A stretch of DNA of 64,000 bases from Rhizobium leguminosarum bv. viciae USDA 2370 (GCF_002008365.1 NZ_MRDL01000051.1:434001-498000), one strand, 5' to 3'. Counted from the stretch's first letter, positions 43,407 to 52,868 are shown. Notes: generated by a model from the sequence alone, not told the origin. Translations and numbers: made by a program.

Positions 43407-43433
43407 AAAAGCCCGGCGATGCCGGGCTTTTTT
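43407..43433. terminator. Rho-independent terminator between convergent genes
   Basis: An 11-bp stem (AAAAGCCCGGC and complement) with loop GAT and T/A tracts on both sides, so it can serve both strands. Confidence 0.85.
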
Positions 43434-43457
43434 ATGCTGCGAAGGTGGAACTGGCAG

Positions 43458-45296
43458 TCAGATGCTGGCCTGGACGCTGTGCAGGTTGGCGTAGACGCCG
43501 TCTTGCGCCATGAGCTCATCATGGGTGCCCTGTTCGACGATGCCATCAGCCGTCAGAACCAGGATGCGGTCGGCGTGGCGGACGGTCGACAGGCGGTGGG
43601 CGATGACCAGGGTGGTTCGGCCGTTCGCCAGGCTGAGCAGTGCCTGCTGTACCGCCCGTTCACTCTCGTTGTCGAGCGCGCTGGTCGCTTCGTCGAAGAT
43701 CAGGATCTCCGGATTTTTGAGGAAGGCCCGGGCGATGGTGATGCGCTGGCGCTGGCCGCCCGATAGCTTGACGCCGCGTTGGCCGATATCGGTGTCATAG
43801 CCATGGGGCAGGGCAATGATGAAGTCGTGCGCATTGGCGGCGCGCGCGGCCGCTTCCAGCTCGGCATCGCTGGCGTCGGGCCGGCCGTAGCGCAGGTTTT
43901 CCGCCACTGTGCCGGCAAAGAGGTAGACATCCTGCTGTACCACCCCGACATGGCGCCGGAGCGAGGCCAACGTCACCTCCCGGATATCGGTGCCATCGAT
44001 GCGGATCACCCCTGCTTCGATATCGTAGAAACGCGGGATCAGCGCGCAAAGCGTGCTTTTGCCGACGCCCGATGGGCCGACCAGAGCGACGAACTCACCG
44101 GGCGCGATGGTGAGCGACAGCTGCTCGAGCACCCGCGGGCCATCGGCCTCGTAGCCGAAGGCGACATCGGAAAAACTGATCTCTCCCCTAGGTGCCGGCA
44201 TCGGACGCGCGACCGGTCGATCGGTGATATCGGGGGCAATCTCCAGGATCTCCATGGCCCTGATGAAGCCGGTGTAGCCCTCCTGCCAAAGGCGCACGAA
44301 ATTGGCGAGCCGCTGCACCGGATCGACCAGCACAGCGACGCAGAGCAGAAAGGTCAGCATATCGGGGACGGTCAGTTCTGCCGTCAGGATGCGCAGGCCA
44401 CCGATGACGATAACAATTATCGTGATGAGCTGGGCGAAGGTTTCGGTACCGACCGAAAACCAGGCTTCGCTGCGGTAGCCCTCGGCGCGGCTTTGCAGGA
44501 AGCGTCGGTTCTGCTCGGCGAAACGTTCCTTCTCCAGCGCCTCGTTGGCAAAGGACTGGACGACGCGGATGCCGGCAAGAGCATCTTCGACGCGCTCGTT
44601 GACGGCGGCGATCTGCCGTTTGCTGGCTTCGAGCGCGCGGTTCATACGCCGGTTGAAATAGAGCGCATAGGCCACCGCCACCGGGGTGAGCATCAGGATC
44701 AGGGCTGCCAAGGGCGGATCGATGAAGAACAGCACCAGCATGGCGCCGCCATATTTCAGCACCGCGATGGAAAGATCCTCGGGGCCGTGGTGAAAGAGCT
44801 CACCCAGCCACAGGCTGTCATTGGTGATGCGGCTCATCAGCTGGCCTGTGCGCTGGCGGTCATAGAAGCTGAACGAGAGCTTCTGGCAGTGCTCGAATAG
44901 TTCCTGCCGCACCGTGGCCTCGATGCGGGCGCCCATGACGTGGCCGCGGTAGTCGACGAAGAAGATGGCGATAATCTGGACGGCCAGAACGGCGAGCATG
45001 ATGCTGCCCATGGCAAGGATTTGTCCGAAGGCCTGCGGCGCATCGGGTAGAGCCAGAAGCCGGCTCGTGACGACATTGGCGCAGAGCGGCAGGGCGACCG
45101 CCGTGCCAGCGACGAGGATGGCACAAAGCAGATCCGCCAGCAGCAGAGGCATATGCGGGCGATAGTAGGAGAGGAATTTGTGCATGCGCGACCAGCGCCG
45201 CCCACGGTCGGCGGAAATCGGATGATCGCGAAGGAAGTTTACGAAGGGGTTATGGCGTCGCGAGTTTTTCCTCGCACGGGAGAACCGAATGTTCAT
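43458..45296 (-). CDS. ABC-type exporter, fused membrane and ATPase domains (MsbA-like)
   Basis: Up to 612 residues. An N-terminal six-helix ABC membrane domain (about 45-330) is followed by an ATPase domain with Walker A GPSGVGKST, signature LSGGQRQRITIARAFL, Walker B ILIFDEATSALD and H-loop VIAHRLST. It should act as a homodimer exporting lipid or drug-like substrates. The start is uncertain: ATG 45296 adds a basic 37-residue head, while ATG 45185 (MHKFLSYYRPHMP) begins near the first helix. No accessory export genes are adjacent. Confidence 0.9.
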   Translation of the reverse strand: MNIRFSRARKNSRRHNPFVNFLRDHPISADRGRRWSRMHKFLSYYRPHMPLLLADLLCAILVAGTAVALPLCANVVTSRLLALPDAPQAFGQILAMGSIMLAVLAVQIIAIFFVDYRGHVMGARIEATVRQELFEHCQKLSFSFYDRQRTGQLMSRITNDSLWLGELFHHGPEDLSIAVLKYGGAMLVLFFIDPPLAALILMLTPVAVAYALYFNRRMNRALEASKRQIAAVNERVEDALAGIRVVQSFANEALEKERFAEQNRRFLQSRAEGYRSEAWFSVGTETFAQLITIIVIVIGGLRILTAELTVPDMLTFLLCVAVLVDPVQRLANFVRLWQEGYTGFIRAMEILEIAPDITDRPVARPMPAPRGEISFSDVAFGYEADGPRVLEQLSLTIAPGEFVALVGPSGVGKSTLCALIPRFYDIEAGVIRIDGTDIREVTLASLRRHVGVVQQDVYLFAGTVAENLRYGRPDASDAELEAAARAANAHDFIIALPHGYDTDIGQRGVKLSGGQRQRITIARAFLKNPEILIFDEATSALDNESERAVQQALLSLANGRTTLVIAHRLSTVRHADRILVLTADGIVEQGTHDELMAQDGVYANLHSVQASI

Positions 45297-45501
45297 GAAG
45301 CTGAGTGTCCTTGTGGGGGATGTTTCCTTTCTGTTTGGACAGGTTCGCTCTCATGTCAGTCTCCTGAGGTTGATTGAACCCTCAGTATCGCCGACAACCG
45401 CCGCCGATTCAATGCAGCGATGGGACGAGGTTGGCGGGTGTTGTCGACAGGCAACAGATTCCCGCTGCAATTTCGACAAGGTACGGGCGATGGAAGGGGT
45501 C

Positions 45502-47238
45502 TTATTGCACCAGCACCGATTGCTGGCAGCGTACGTCAGTGACGCGCACGTCGGCTTCGCCGACCTTGATGCCGAGCAGCGTCAGGAGGTTGAAGAGCAG
45601 CTCGTCGAGCGGCTTGGTCAACCCCGTGAGTGTATCGGCGACGGCGCTTTGCACCACTGTTTTCGATAGGCCGATGCCGAGGCCGAGAATACTGACCTGG
45701 ATATCGGTCTCCTTCACCAGCGACGCCATGGCAGAGGTCAGCGTGTCCTTGGTCGAAACGTTCTTGATGGTCTTTGCCGCGATGTCGGCCGGCTGGAAGG
45801 TCAGCTTGGTCTTGCTGAGATTGGTCAGGTTGACATGGGCGAGTCCGGAGACGCTGAGCAGCGGCGCGTTCATCATCGTGGCGCGGCTGACACGCGGCGC
45901 GCTGCCGAAATTGACGAAGGCGTTGGGATCGACGTCGCCGAGGGACAGTTCCGCGACGCCGGGCACGACATCGACGCCGACGCTGGCGTTTCTGGCGCCG
46001 CCGCCAAGACAGGAGATGCTCGCAAGCTTGGCCTCGGCATGGGCGACTTCGAGATAAAGGGGCACGCGCACCTTCAGCCCGGCAAGCGAATTGGCGCCGA
46101 GCGCCGAAACATCGAGAGCCAGGCGCACCTGTGCGGTGCGGACGGTGGCGCCGGTGGCGCCGATCCCGCTCGAAGCGGCGCCCTTCGGCATCTCGCCGAT
46201 CGCAAGCGTCAGCTTGACCGTGGCAAGTCCAGGCACGGAGCTGTTGAGATTGGCTGCGACCTGCTTCTCCTGGTTTGCCGCAACGGCTGCCGCCGAAACA
46301 ATATCCATCACGCTCGCCTCGGCCGAGAGGTGAGAACCGCTGCCGATGAGGCGCTCGCCGGTCGGGCCGAGGTTGAAGAGATCCTCGAGCCTGATCTTGA
46401 CCTGCGATGTGCCGGGCGCCTTTTCGATCGCGTCGAGCGCCTTGGTGACGGTGAGTGTCAGGCCGCCAGTCTTGCCGAGCGTTTTCAGCAGGCGCGGATA
46501 GGAGATGTCGGTTGCCAGCAGCTCGTCATAGGTGCCGGCGGTGAGGTTGAGATCGGTCGCCAGCATATCTAGGAAGGGGAGCAGCTTGATATCGGCTGAG
46601 GTGAGCGCCTCGTAATCGGCGACCTTCAGCGAGAGACTGGTGCCGAGCAGGCTGCCGAGCAGCGTGTTCAGCACGCCGCCATTGAGGCTTGCCAGCCGCG
46701 AGCCGATCGAGAAGGCAGCGAGTTTGGAGGCCGAGGCGGTGCCGACCGCCCTGAGGTTGGGAGCGGCGGCGAAGGCGGTGGCGAAGATCAGCTCCGCCTT
46801 CTGGGTGATGCCGACCTTGACGGCGTCATAGGGCTGGATGCCGGCGGCAAAACGGCTGCCGAGCGGCACCGAGGCATCGGCGAGATAGGTGCCGGGAGTG
46901 AATTCGGCGACGGCGTCGAATTGCTTGAGATCAGCCGTTGCCGGCAGCGAGCCCGTCTTCGTCGCATAACCCGTGTTGGTGCGGACGGCGATGTCGAGGC
47001 CGTTCTGATCGAAATTGGCGACGAGGTTGTCGGCGGCGTGGCTGATGTCGGCGGCGGCGACGATGGCGCCGATATCGCTCAGCTGCTGCAGGCGGCGCTG
47101 CTGCAGCGTCATCATGCCGTAATCGACGCCCAAGCCGAGCGAATAGAGGATGAGCGGGGCTGAGATCGCTGCCATGATGGCGATATTGCCTGATGCATCG
47201 GTGGCGAAGCGACTCAGGCGGGCCCTGAACATCGGCAT
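45502..47238 (-). CDS. TadG-like surface protein
   Basis: A 578-residue protein. The N-terminal pilin-like segment is FATDASGNIAIMAAISAPLILYSLGLGVDYGMM. The remainder is a long Ala/Leu/Thr-rich extracytoplasmic region with no motif I recognise. Two cysteines, in SCLGGG and near the C-terminus in DVRCQQS, could form a disulfide. It is 1 base after the TadE gene, so both should form an envelope or pilus-associated unit, as in Tad systems. No tad motor genes are nearby. Confidence 0.85.
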   Translation of the reverse strand: MPMFRARLSRFATDASGNIAIMAAISAPLILYSLGLGVDYGMMTLQQRRLQQLSDIGAIVAAADISHAADNLVANFDQNGLDIAVRTNTGYATKTGSLPATADLKQFDAVAEFTPGTYLADASVPLGSRFAAGIQPYDAVKVGITQKAELIFATAFAAAPNLRAVGTASASKLAAFSIGSRLASLNGGVLNTLLGSLLGTSLSLKVADYEALTSADIKLLPFLDMLATDLNLTAGTYDELLATDISYPRLLKTLGKTGGLTLTVTKALDAIEKAPGTSQVKIRLEDLFNLGPTGERLIGSGSHLSAEASVMDIVSAAAVAANQEKQVAANLNSSVPGLATVKLTLAIGEMPKGAASSGIGATGATVRTAQVRLALDVSALGANSLAGLKVRVPLYLEVAHAEAKLASISCLGGGARNASVGVDVVPGVAELSLGDVDPNAFVNFGSAPRVSRATMMNAPLLSVSGLAHVNLTNLSKTKLTFQPADIAAKTIKNVSTKDTLTSAMASLVKETDIQVSILGLGIGLSKTVVQSAVADTLTGLTKPLDELLFNLLTLLGIKVGEADVRVTDVRCQQSVLVQ

Positions 47239-47239
47239 C

Positions 47240-47662
47240 TCACAGGCCCCCCATCCGGATGGTCGCGAAGCGCCGGATCATGTGGTCGGGCAGGGGAAAG
47301 GTGTAGAGGTTCCAGATCGGCAGATTGACGGTGTCATATTCCGCCGTCACGGTGAACTGGTTGGCATTGCCGGGATCGGTGGTAACGGTGACATGCAGCT
47401 TGCTCTTTTCGAGCAGCGGATGGTCGATGGTCGACTGGCTGATGAAATCATTGACCAGCTGCGATCGCTCCTGGCTGGTCATGCCAGCAACGGCGGTGCG
47501 CGCGGCATCGGCGGTCAGCTGCTGCACTGCATGGGATGCGCTCAGATAGATGCCGTAGGCGATCATCGTCAGTACCACCAGAAGGAAGAGCGGCGCGACG
47601 ATGGCGAATTCGATTGCTGCGGCGCCACGTTCGTTCGAAGGGAAACGTTGGAAAATTCTCAT
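47240..47662 (-). CDS. TadE-like pseudopilin
   Basis: A 140-residue protein with a TadE signature: SNERGAAAIEFAIVAPLFLLVVLTMIAYG is the processed hydrophobic segment, with the conserved Glu at +5-like position. VDAARTAVAG-type sequence follows (here TADAARTAVAGM). It is the first gene of a two-gene unit with the TadG-like gene. The upstream gap is AT-rich and should contain its promoter. Confidence 0.9.
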   Translation of the reverse strand: MRIFQRFPSNERGAAAIEFAIVAPLFLLVVLTMIAYGIYLSASHAVQQLTADAARTAVAGMTSQERSQLVNDFISQSTIDHPLLEKSKLHVTVTTDPGNANQFTVTAEYDTVNLPIWNLYTFPLPDHMIRRFATIRMGGL

Positions 47663-48029
47663 TTTTCACCTCGCAGGCTGACCGTGCAGAGTATCGATCA
47701 ACGGTTGTGACTCTAGAGCCGCGGAGGTTAATTTTGGATTATCTAATAAACGTTTTGGATGTATTAGATTATCATGAAGTGCCTTTGTTTTGTTAGAAAA
47801 ATAGCATTTTATTGAGGAATTTTCCTTATTATACAACCTGCGGTGTGTTTCCGTGTTGGCTGGGGAGGTGCGCGCATAAGGAAATGCTACTTCCTGCTCC
47901 GCGCCGAAGTGTTGGCGTGATTGGCACAGGGCCGGCGGCCTTCAAGATTCCTGATGGTTCGTTCAGGGAAATGGATTTGACGCCGGAGCAGATCGGCGGC
48001 AACGTTCCCTTGGAAACAGCGGGGCGACG
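47663..48029. other. AT-rich divergent intergenic region
   Basis: The stretch around 47725-47830 is much richer in A and T than its surroundings and is the likely promoter area of the TadE gene. A short forward frame (47884-48033) overlaps the GFA start by ATGA, but I could not support it as a gene. Confidence 0.4.
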
Positions 48030-48428
48030 ATGACCGAACAGCATACAGGCGGCTGCCTTTGCGGCGCCGTGCGATTTTCAAGTGCGGCAAAGCCCGGGCC
48101 TGTCGTCGGCTGCCATTGCTCGCAATGCCGCCGGCAGACGGGACTTTATTACGCTGCGGTCAACGTAGCCCGCGCGGCTCTTTCGGTGGAAGGCACTGAA
48201 GCGGTCCGCTGGTACCGGTCTAGCGAGGAGGCGCAGCGCGGCTTCTGCTCGAATTGCGGCTCCGCGCTGTTCTGGCAGGCGGACGGATCGGCGGAGATTT
48301 CGGTCATGGCTGGCGCCTTTGACACGCCGAGCGGCCTTGCCTTCGGCCACCATATCTACTGCGCCGACAAGGGCGATTTCTACGAGATATCGGACGGCTT
48401 GCCGCAATATGCGGTGAATCCGACTTAA
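48030..48428 (+). CDS. GFA-family (glutathione-dependent formaldehyde-activating-like) protein
   Basis: A 132-residue zinc-binding Mss4-like fold protein. Cysteine pairs are GGCLCGAVRF, CHCSQCRR and FCSNCGSALFW, all intact. Family members bind zinc and some bind glutathione adducts; the reaction here is unknown. The gene's stop codon starts a 14-bp inverted repeat (48427-48461). Confidence 0.9.
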   Translation: MTEQHTGGCLCGAVRFSSAAKPGPVVGCHCSQCRRQTGLYYAAVNVARAALSVEGTEAVRWYRSSEEAQRGFCSNCGSALFWQADGSAEISVMAGAFDTPSGLAFGHHIYCADKGDFYEISDGLPQYAVNPT

Positions 48429-48461
48429 AGGGCGTCGCATTGGATTCATGCGACGCCCTTT
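48427..48461. terminator. Long hairpin after the GFA gene
   Basis: A perfect 14-bp stem (AAAGGGCGTCGCAT and complement) with loop TGGATTC. A related hairpin lies at 53114-53149. It may act as a terminator and also looks like part of the dispersed mosaic repeats. Confidence 0.6.
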
Positions 48462-48473
48462 AGGTCTTTATGT

Positions 48474-48523
48474 GATGCATGTCGTTATCCCCACCGCTGC
48501 ACACTTTTGGGAGACATGCATTA
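48474..48523. repeat. RIME-like intergenic repeat, family A, copy 2
   Basis: GATGCATGTCGTTATCCCC opens and ACACTTTTGGGAGACATGCA closes the unit, as at 8219-8268. The bases after it (TTA) form the stop codon of the DUF1003 gene. Confidence 0.8.
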
Positions 48524-49051
48524 ACCCTTGGCGGCAAGCGCGGCGCTGAGGCGGGCCACGTCCTCGCGTAGCCCCGTCAACTCGGTCAGTACATGCATGT
48601 CGATCTTCTGATGCAGGGAGAGCACTTCGAGCTCGGCCTTGAGATTGACCTCGTAATCCTTGGCGGCCTCGAAGCGGTCGCGCTCGGCCTGACGGTTCTG
48701 CGACATCATGATGATCGGCGCCTGGATGGCGGCGAGCATCGACAGGATCAGGTTCAGGAAGACGAAGGGATAGGGGTCGAAGGCGCCGCTCACCAGAATG
48801 ATAGTGTTGATGACAGTCCAGGCGACGAGGAAGACAAAAAAGGCGATGATGAAGGACCAGGAGCCGCCGATGCGGGCGATGCTGTCGGCGATGCGCTCGC
48901 CGAAGGAGGCGTCGGCTGAGAAGGCGGCGTTGACGTCGGTCGAGATGACCTTGCGTTCGTGCGCTTTCGCCAGCACGCGCTTTTCGACGTCGCCGAGTTC
49001 GTCGGCCGGCTTGTCGAAATGATGGTGCACGAAGTCCGAAAGATTAGACAT
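48521..49051 (-). CDS. DUF1003 inner-membrane protein
   Basis: A 176-residue protein with two central membrane helices (WSFIIAFFVFLVAWTVINTII and FVFLNLILSMLAAIQAPIIMM, described in parts) and cytoplasmic ends. SQNRQAERDRFEAAKDYEVN and the following helix are the DUF1003 signature. The family's role is not known. I chose ATG 49051 (MSNLSDFVHHHF). It is divergent from nadE. Confidence 0.9.
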   Translation of the reverse strand: MSNLSDFVHHHFDKPADELGDVEKRVLAKAHERKVISTDVNAAFSADASFGERIADSIARIGGSWSFIIAFFVFLVAWTVINTIILVSGAFDPYPFVFLNLILSMLAAIQAPIIMMSQNRQAERDRFEAAKDYEVNLKAELEVLSLHQKIDMHVLTELTGLREDVARLSAALAAKG

Positions 49052-49243
49052 TGCCTGTTTCCGATGCCGGTTGTCGATACGGTCGCTTTCGGCGCCAGTA
49101 TTCCGCTCCGCTAACAAATTGCAATGCGTATCGATGCCGCGCTGCGCCATGCGCGATCCGTTCATAAAAATTTGGTCGTCGCGAAGTGTCGCTTTCGACG
49201 CGAACGTGTTGCGGTCGCGAAAGGTGCAGGCTAAATAAATGAC

Positions 49244-50923
49244 ATGACACAGGAAAACGCTCTTTCTGATATCTTCCGTATCGCCATCGGCCAGCTCAAC
49301 CCGACGGTCGGCGATGTCGCAGCCAATCTCGCCAAGGCGCGCGAGGCACGCGCCGATGCGAGCCGGGAGGGCGCGCATCTGCTCGTCCTGACCGAGCTTT
49401 TCATCTCCGGCTATCCGCCGGAGGACCTAGTGCTGAAGCCCGCCTTCATCCGTGCCTGCTGGAAGGCGGTCGAGAGCCTGGCTGCCGACACTGCCGATGG
49501 CGGAGCCGGCGTCATCATCGGTTTTCCCCGGCAGGACGAGACCGGGCGCTACAATTCCGTCGCCGTGCTCGACGGCGGTAAGGTGATTGCGGTGCGCGAC
49601 AAGATCGACCTGCCGAATTACGGTGAGTTCGACGAGAAGCGGGTCTTCGACCAGGGTGCCATGCCGGGGCCGGTGAATTTCCGCGGCGTGCGCATCGGCA
49701 TTCCGATCTGCGAGGATATCTGGGGCGATCTCGGCGTCTGCGAGACGCTGGCCGAAAGCGGGGCTGAAATCCTGCTGTCGCCGAACGGTTCGCCCTATTA
49801 TCGCGGCAAGGTCGATATCCGCCATCAGGTGGTGCTGAAGCAGGTGATCGAGACCGGGCTGCCGCTGATCTATGCCGCCCAGCTCGGTGGCCAGGATGAA
49901 CTCGTCTTCGACGGCGCGAGCTTCGCCTTCAATGCCGACAAGTCGCTCGCCTTCCAGATGAGCCAGTTCGAAACCGCGCTGGCGGTGACGACATGGAAGC
50001 GCGGCGACAGCGGCTGGCACTGTGCCGAAGGGCCGATGGCGCATATTCCAGAGCGCGAGGAAGCCGATTACCGCGCCTGCCTGCTGGGCTTCCGCGACTA
50101 CGTCAACAAGAACGGCTTCAAAACCGTCGTGCTCGGCCTTTCCGGCGGCATCGACTCGGCGATCTGCGCCGCGATCGCCGTCGATGCACTTGGCGAAGAG
50201 CGGGTGCGCACCGTCATGCTGCCTTACCGCTACACCTCCGAGGATTCGCTGAAGGACGCGGCCGATTGCGCCAAGGCGCTCGGCTGCCGTTACGATATCG
50301 TGCCGATCGAACAGCCGGTGACGGGTTTCAGCAGCGCGCTCGCCAGCCTTTTCGAAGGCACGGACAGTGGCATTACCGAAGAGAACCTGCAAAGCCGGGC
50401 GCGGGGCGTCATCCTGATGGCAATCTCTAACAAGTTCGGCTCGATGGTGGTGACGACGGGCAACAAGTCGGAGATGTCGGTCGGCTACGCCACGCTCTAC
50501 GGCGACATGAACGGCGGCTTCAACCCGATCAAGGATCTCTATAAGATGCAGGTCTATGCGCTTTCCCGCTGGCGCAACGAAAACGTACCGCCGGGTGCGC
50601 TAGGGCCGTCTGGCGAGGTGATCCCGCAGAATATCATCGACAAGGCGCCTTCGGCCGAGCTTCGTCCCGACCAGAAGGACCAGGATTCGCTGCCGCCCTA
50701 TCCCGTTCTCGACGATATTCTCGAATGCCTGGTGGAGAAGGAAATGGCGGTCGAGGAGATCGTCGCGCGCGGCCATGATGTTGCGACCGTCCACCGGGTC
50801 GAGCATCTGCTCTATCTCGCCGAATACAAGCGGCGGCAATCGGCGCCGGGGGTAAAGATCACCAAGAAGAATTTCGGTCGCGACCGGCGCTATCCCATCA
50901 CCAATCGGTTCCGGGACCGCTGA
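49244..50923 (+). CDS. nadE: Glutamine-dependent NAD+ synthetase
   Basis: A 559-residue two-domain enzyme for the last step of NAD synthesis. The N-terminal nitrilase-fold glutaminase (about 10-270) has Glu in LTELFISGYPPEDL, Lys in DKIDLPNYGEFDE and Cys in PICEDIWGD. The C-terminal synthetase has the P-loop GLSGGIDSA at about residue 299 and GNKSEMSVGYATLYGD. Length matches long-form bacterial NadE. Confidence 0.97.
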   Translation: MTQENALSDIFRIAIGQLNPTVGDVAANLAKAREARADASREGAHLLVLTELFISGYPPEDLVLKPAFIRACWKAVESLAADTADGGAGVIIGFPRQDETGRYNSVAVLDGGKVIAVRDKIDLPNYGEFDEKRVFDQGAMPGPVNFRGVRIGIPICEDIWGDLGVCETLAESGAEILLSPNGSPYYRGKVDIRHQVVLKQVIETGLPLIYAAQLGGQDELVFDGASFAFNADKSLAFQMSQFETALAVTTWKRGDSGWHCAEGPMAHIPEREEADYRACLLGFRDYVNKNGFKTVVLGLSGGIDSAICAAIAVDALGEERVRTVMLPYRYTSEDSLKDAADCAKALGCRYDIVPIEQPVTGFSSALASLFEGTDSGITEENLQSRARGVILMAISNKFGSMVVTTGNKSEMSVGYATLYGDMNGGFNPIKDLYKMQVYALSRWRNENVPPGALGPSGEVIPQNIIDKAPSAELRPDQKDQDSLPPYPVLDDILECLVEKEMAVEEIVARGHDVATVHRVEHLLYLAEYKRRQSAPGVKITKKNFGRDRRYPITNRFRDR

Positions 50924-50948
50924 GACCATAGAAATATCGGGAGGAAAC

Positions 50949-51776
50949 ATGCGCAGCTCGGTCGAGATCTACAACGTCAAGACGGGCAGGGCCCGCGAGG
51001 TCTGGCAGACGGAGAAACTGGTCGAGGCGCCAAATTTCTCGCCCGATGGTTCCTACCTGCTCTTGAACGGCGACGGGTTGCTCTACCGGTTGCCGCTCGA
51101 TGGCGGCGAGATGGTCAGGGTCGATACCGGCTTTGCCGTCAACTGCAACAATGATCACGGCATTTCGCCCGACGGGACGAAGATTGTCATCTCCGACAAG
51201 ACCGAATTCGGCAAGTCGGCGATCTATACCTTGCCGATCGAAGGCGGCACGCCGCGGCTTATCACTCAGAACCTGCCGTCCTACTGGCATGGCTGGTCGC
51301 CGGATGGACGCCAGCTTGCCTATTGCGGCATCCGCAACGACGTCTTCGATATCTACACCATCTCCGTCGACGGCGGTGCCGAGACGCGGCTGACGCATGG
51401 CGAGGGCCGCAATGACGGGCCGGATTATTCCGCCGACGGGCAATGGATCTATTTCAATTCCAGCCGCACCGGGCTGATGCAGATCTGGCGCATCCACCCC
51501 GACGGCACCGGGCTCGAGCAGGTGACCTCCGACAATCAGGGCAACTGGTTCGCTCATCCGTCGCCTTCGAATGACAAGGTGTTGATCCTCTCCTACGACC
51601 CCTCGGTTTTCGATCATCCGCGCGATCTCGACGTGCGGCTGCGGCTGATGGACATGGGCGGCGGCAATCTGAAGACGCTGTTCGAGCTCTTCGGGGGGCA
51701 GGGCACAATCAACGTGCCCTGCTGGTCTCCTGATGGCGAAGAATTCGCCTATGTCCGCTATTTTCCAGTGGCTTAA
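50949..51776 (+). CDS. TolB-like beta-propeller protein
   Basis: A 275-residue protein built of WD40-like PD40 repeats: EAPNFSPDGSYLLLNGDGLLY, GISPDGTKIVIS, GWSPDGRQLAYCG, DYSADGQWIYFNSSRTG and CWSPDGEEFAY. No signal peptide is visible, unlike TolB itself, so it is probably cytoplasmic. Function is unknown. GGGAGGAAAC precedes the ATG. Its last 4 bases overlap the convergent class I DAHP synthase gene. Confidence 0.85.
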   Translation: MRSSVEIYNVKTGRAREVWQTEKLVEAPNFSPDGSYLLLNGDGLLYRLPLDGGEMVRVDTGFAVNCNNDHGISPDGTKIVISDKTEFGKSAIYTLPIEGGTPRLITQNLPSYWHGWSPDGRQLAYCGIRNDVFDIYTISVDGGAETRLTHGEGRNDGPDYSADGQWIYFNSSRTGLMQIWRIHPDGTGLEQVTSDNQGNWFAHPSPSNDKVLILSYDPSVFDHPRDLDVRLRLMDMGGGNLKTLFELFGGQGTINVPCWSPDGEEFAYVRYFPVA

Positions 51777-52834
51777 CTGCGCGTCCGACGGCGCTCCTGG
51801 GCGGATTTCGCCAGATCCTCCAGAACCGCGACCGACATATCCCAGTCGATGCAGCCATCGGTGATGGACTGGCCGTAGACCAGCGGCTTGCCGGGAACGA
51901 GATCCTGGCGGCCGGCGACGAGGTTGCTTTCGATCATCATGCCCTTGATGTCGCTGTTGCCGGCGGCAATCTGCGCGGCGACGTTCCTGACGACGAGCGG
52001 CTGGTTCATCGGATCCTTGCCGCTATTGGCATGGCTGGCATCGATGAGGATGCGCGGGGCGACGCTGAGCCTGACGGCTTCGCCGGTGACCGCTTCGACA
52101 TCGGCCGCTTCATAGTTCGGCCGCTTGCCGCCGCGTAAGATTATGTGGCAGTCGTCATTGCCAGTGGTCGAGGCAATTGCTGCCTGGCCGTCCTTGGTCA
52201 CCGCGGGGAAGTGATGCGGCTGTGAGGCTGCGAGGATGGCATCCAGCGCGACGCGAACGCCGCCATCGGTGCCGTTCTTGAAGCCTATCGGGCAGGAAAG
52301 GCCGGAGGCAAGCTGACGATGGACCTGGCTTTCGGTCGTGCGCGCGCCGATCGCACCCCAACTGACGAGATCGGCAATATATTGCGGCGTGATCGTGTCG
52401 AGGAATTCGACGCCGGCGGCAAGACCCATCGCGTTGATATCGAGTAGCAGGCGTCTCGCAATCCTCAACCCTTCCTCGATCCGGTAGCTGCCGTCGAGAT
52501 GCGGGTCGTTCATCAGGCCCTTCCAGCCGACGGTCGTGCGAGGCTTTTCGAAATAGACGCGCATGACAATCTCGAGATCGTCGGCGAAGCGGCGTCGCTG
52601 TTCCTCCAGCCGTGCGGCATATTCCCGAGCCGCAACGGGGTCATGGATCGAGCAGGGGCCGATGACGACGATCAGGCGATCGTCTTCGCCCTGGAGGATC
52701 TTATGGATCGCATCACGGTTGCTGGTCACGGTGTCCGTGACAGTAGCATTGCGGTGAATTTCCGCGATGATATCGGCAGGTTTGGTGAGTGGGGTGATCT
52801 CGACGATACGCAGATCATCAATGGTATCAGACAC
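51773..52834 (-). CDS. aroG: 3-deoxy-7-phosphoheptulonate synthase, class I
   Basis: A 353-residue AroF/G/H-type DAHP synthase. VVIGPCSIHDPVAAREYA, FEKPRTTVGWKGLMNDP, GARTTESQVHRQLASGLS and DASHANSGKDP hold substrate and metal residues. Start is GTG at 52832-52834, with AGGAG 7 bases upstream. The gene is second, biochemically, to the class II enzyme at 41.9 kb. Its leader encodes an aromatic-rich peptide and an attenuator (52865-52999), so transcription should fall when charged aromatic tRNAs are plentiful. Confidence 0.96.
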   Translation of the reverse strand: MSDTIDDLRIVEITPLTKPADIIAEIHRNATVTDTVTSNRDAIHKILQGEDDRLIVVIGPCSIHDPVAAREYAARLEEQRRRFADDLEIVMRVYFEKPRTTVGWKGLMNDPHLDGSYRIEEGLRIARRLLLDINAMGLAAGVEFLDTITPQYIADLVSWGAIGARTTESQVHRQLASGLSCPIGFKNGTDGGVRVALDAILAASQPHHFPAVTKDGQAAIASTTGNDDCHIILRGGKRPNYEAADVEAVTGEAVRLSVAPRILIDASHANSGKDPMNQPLVVRNVAAQIAAGNSDIKGMMIESNLVAGRQDLVPGKPLVYGQSITDGCIDWDMSVAVLEDLAKSAQERRRTRS

Positions 52835-52868
52835 GGTATGGCTCCTGTTTGGTCATACCGTGCGGAAC

